Positions 63,183 through 64,000 of a stretch of 64,000 nucleotides of DNA are shown here, piece after piece (positions within the stretch are counted from its first letter, which is position 1; each line of letters starts with the position of its first letter). The DNA is from SpSt-539 sp964549445 (GTDB lineage: Bacteria; Planctomycetota; Phycisphaerae; UBA1845; UTPLA1), in contig CAZJVS010000023.1 of assembly GCA_964549445.1 (NCBI GenBank), positions 1 to 64,000 of the forward strand. Reading direction: 5' to 3'. Both the position numbers and the translations under genes were made by a program. A model generated the notes under the pieces. That model saw only the letters and a list, made by a program, of their open reading frames with translations. It had not been told where the DNA came from and made no database searches.

Positions 63183-63207
63183 CGGTGCCATTCGCATCTC
63201 GGCACCG
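63183..63207 (+). other. Hairpin immediately before the transposase gene
   Basis: CGGTGCC pairs with GGCACCG around an 11 nt loop, 18 nt before the transposase ATG. It differs in sequence from the flanking repeats and could control expression of the gene or be a recognition site. Confidence 0.45.
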
Positions 63208-63225
63208 ACAACGTAAACTCAACGA

Positions 63226-63708
63226 ATGCGCGATCCCGCCGCCTTCTTCATCACGGGGACCTGCTACGGCACGTGGTTACACGGCGACAAACGCGGCTCG
63301 ATCGATCGTCGCGACGCGTCGGTCGATTCACCTGCCCTCGCCATAATGCCAGCCCTCGTACAGTACGAATCGCGCTGTCTGACTCACGCTCCGATCGTGC
63401 TGACGCCGCCCGCTCGCCGCCTCGTCGAGCAAGCCATCTCCGATCATTGCCGAGTTCGCGGCTGGGAGTTGCTCGCATCCAACGTCCGTACAAATCACGT
63501 CCACCTCGTACTCGAATACGGCGGCGAGACTCCCGAGCGAATGATGGGCCAACTCAAGGCCTGGTCCTCGCGCCGCCTCCGCGAAGCCCACCTCATCGCC
63601 GCCAAACCGCGAATCTGGACTCGTCACGGCAGCACGAGATATCTCTGGAACGAGCGCGATGTGTCCGAAGCCGTTCGCTACGTCATTGAAGGCCAGGACT
63701 CGCAATGA
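63226..63708 (+). CDS. REP-associated tyrosine transposase-like protein (Y1 HUH family)
   Basis: 160 residues, normal for the family. The HUH motif is NHVHLVLEY with H91 and H93; the catalytic Tyr is probably Y152 in AVRYVIEGQ or Y139 in RYLW. The opening FFITGTCYGTWLHGDKRG is typical of RAYT proteins. These single-strand nucleases bind and move or process REP hairpins. The start has no Shine-Dalgarno; TAAACT lies 6 nt upstream. Eight hairpin repeats flank the gene, as expected of a RAYT locus. Confidence 0.9.
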   Translation: MRDPAAFFITGTCYGTWLHGDKRGSIDRRDASVDSPALAIMPALVQYESRCLTHAPIVLTPPARRLVEQAISDHCRVRGWELLASNVRTNHVHLVLEYGGETPERMMGQLKAWSSRRLREAHLIAAKPRIWTRHGSTRYLWNERDVSEAVRYVIEGQDSQ

Positions 63709-63723
63709 CGAATCATCCCATCA

Positions 63724-63989
63724 GAGCACCAGGCGCAAGCCTGGTGGTTCATCCGCCAAATGCGCTCCCCCGCCGCGAGAATTCCGCCCTACGCGCCACG
63801 CCCCCATCCGAGCATCTCGCGCAAGCCTGGTGGTTCCCCATCAGAGCACCGGGCGCAAGCCTGGTGGTTCCCCATCAGAGCACCAGGCGCAAGCCTGGTG
63901 GTTCATCCACCAAGTGCGCTCCCGCTCGCCGTGAATTTCGCCCAACGAGCGACGCGCCCATCAGAGCACCAGGCGCAAGCCTGGTGGTA
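63724..63989 (+). repeat. GNRA-loop hairpin repeats, downstream group (5 copies)
   Basis: Copies at 63724-63749, 63810-63835, 63844-63869, 63878-63903 and 63964-63989. The three central ones are spaced exactly 34 nt, a tandem unit ending CCCCATCA. The copy at 63810 has a degenerate left arm (CATCTCGC); the copy at 63844 carries the wobble form CACCGGGC. The series runs to within 11 nt of the window end and may continue. Confidence 0.9.
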
Positions 63990-64000
63990 CGATCTCGCGC

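Noticed and set aside
62968..63222. Minus-strand and plus-strand open frames across the hairpin repeats (EHQAQAWW, HQACAWCSD and similar)
   Set aside because: These are translations of the palindromic repeats. They have no ribosome sites and exist only because the repeats lack stops.
63724..63989. Possible CRISPR array from regular 34-nt spacing
   Set aside because: The 'spacers' would be about 8 nt and nearly identical, the repeats are fully palindromic with a tetraloop, and no cas gene is present. A RAYT gene explains the repeats better.

Overview
The window is a GC-rich, gene-dense bacterial chromosome segment, most likely from a member of the Planctomycetota (Phycisphaerae-like or a near relative; the class cannot be fixed from sequence alone). 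The clues are Hanks-type Ser/Thr kinases with a membrane span followed by TPRs, an ECF sigma factor overlapping one such kinase, secreted proteins with dockerin-like tails and a Cys-rich 'GACC' motif, a PEP-CTERM protease, an LpxC-FabZ fusion, and palindromic repeats whose translation reads EHQAQAWW. No prophage, CRISPR array or rRNA operon was seen.

Layout. 1-10.8 kb: a secreted beta-propeller-like protein; a TauE/SafE permease; a cyclase-homology/kinase/TPR fusion; a CPXCG protein; a cluster of a nucleotidyltransferase-like protein, a TPM protein, a zinc-ribbon LemA and a CPBP protease; and a GT2 glycosyltransferase. 10.9-15.3 kb: three-subunit proton-translocating transhydrogenase (pntAA-pntAB-pntB) followed by a membrane glycosyltransferase-like protein. 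15.3-18.9 kb: a lipoprotein, an RmlD-like reductase, a HAD hydrolase and a DUF6600 protein. 19.1-24.1 kb: an outer-membrane and lipid A operon (skp-like, lpxD, lpxC/fabZ, lpxA, Gfo/Idh/MocA oxidoreductase). 24.1-31.0 kb, minus strand: a housekeeping operon starting with tRNA-Gln, then glmU-like, prs, rplY, pth, rpsF, ssb, rpsR, rplI and dnaB. 31.4-35.4 kb: a DinB-fold protein, histidine ammonia-lyase, a 41-residue membrane peptide, a MagIII-like DNA glycosylase and a second CPBP protease. 35.5-43.9 kb: secreted dockerin-like and fibre-like proteins, an ECF sigma/kinase pair, a HEAT-like protein and a secreted alpha/beta hydrolase. 44-46.8 kb: lexA with a clear promoter and candidate operator, then a Cys-based phosphatase and a LOG-family protein. 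46.9-56.7 kb: a tandem M16 peptidase, a PEP-CTERM trypsin-like protease, mnmG and a large FG-GAP lipoprotein. 57.3-63.0 kb: a TIGR03960-type radical SAM protein, a VOC protein, an HTH-receiver regulator, two proteins of unknown function and LarE. 63-64 kb: a Y1/REP-associated tyrosine transposase flanked by eight copies of a GNRA-loop hairpin repeat running to the window end.

Themes that join the genes. Lipid A synthesis and outer-membrane protein folding are co-transcribed. Nucleotide sugar and PRPP supply, translation and replication genes share one tRNA-led transcript. Several starts lack a Shine-Dalgarno and sit 7-9 nt downstream of a -10-like hexamer (gt2, hutH, the second CPBP gene, mnmG, larE), suggesting leaderless mRNAs. 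The most unusual items are the repeat/RAYT locus, the leaderless pattern, the lexA operator of GAAC-N7-GAAC form, and the cyclase-homology/kinase/TPR protein with altered catalytic residues.
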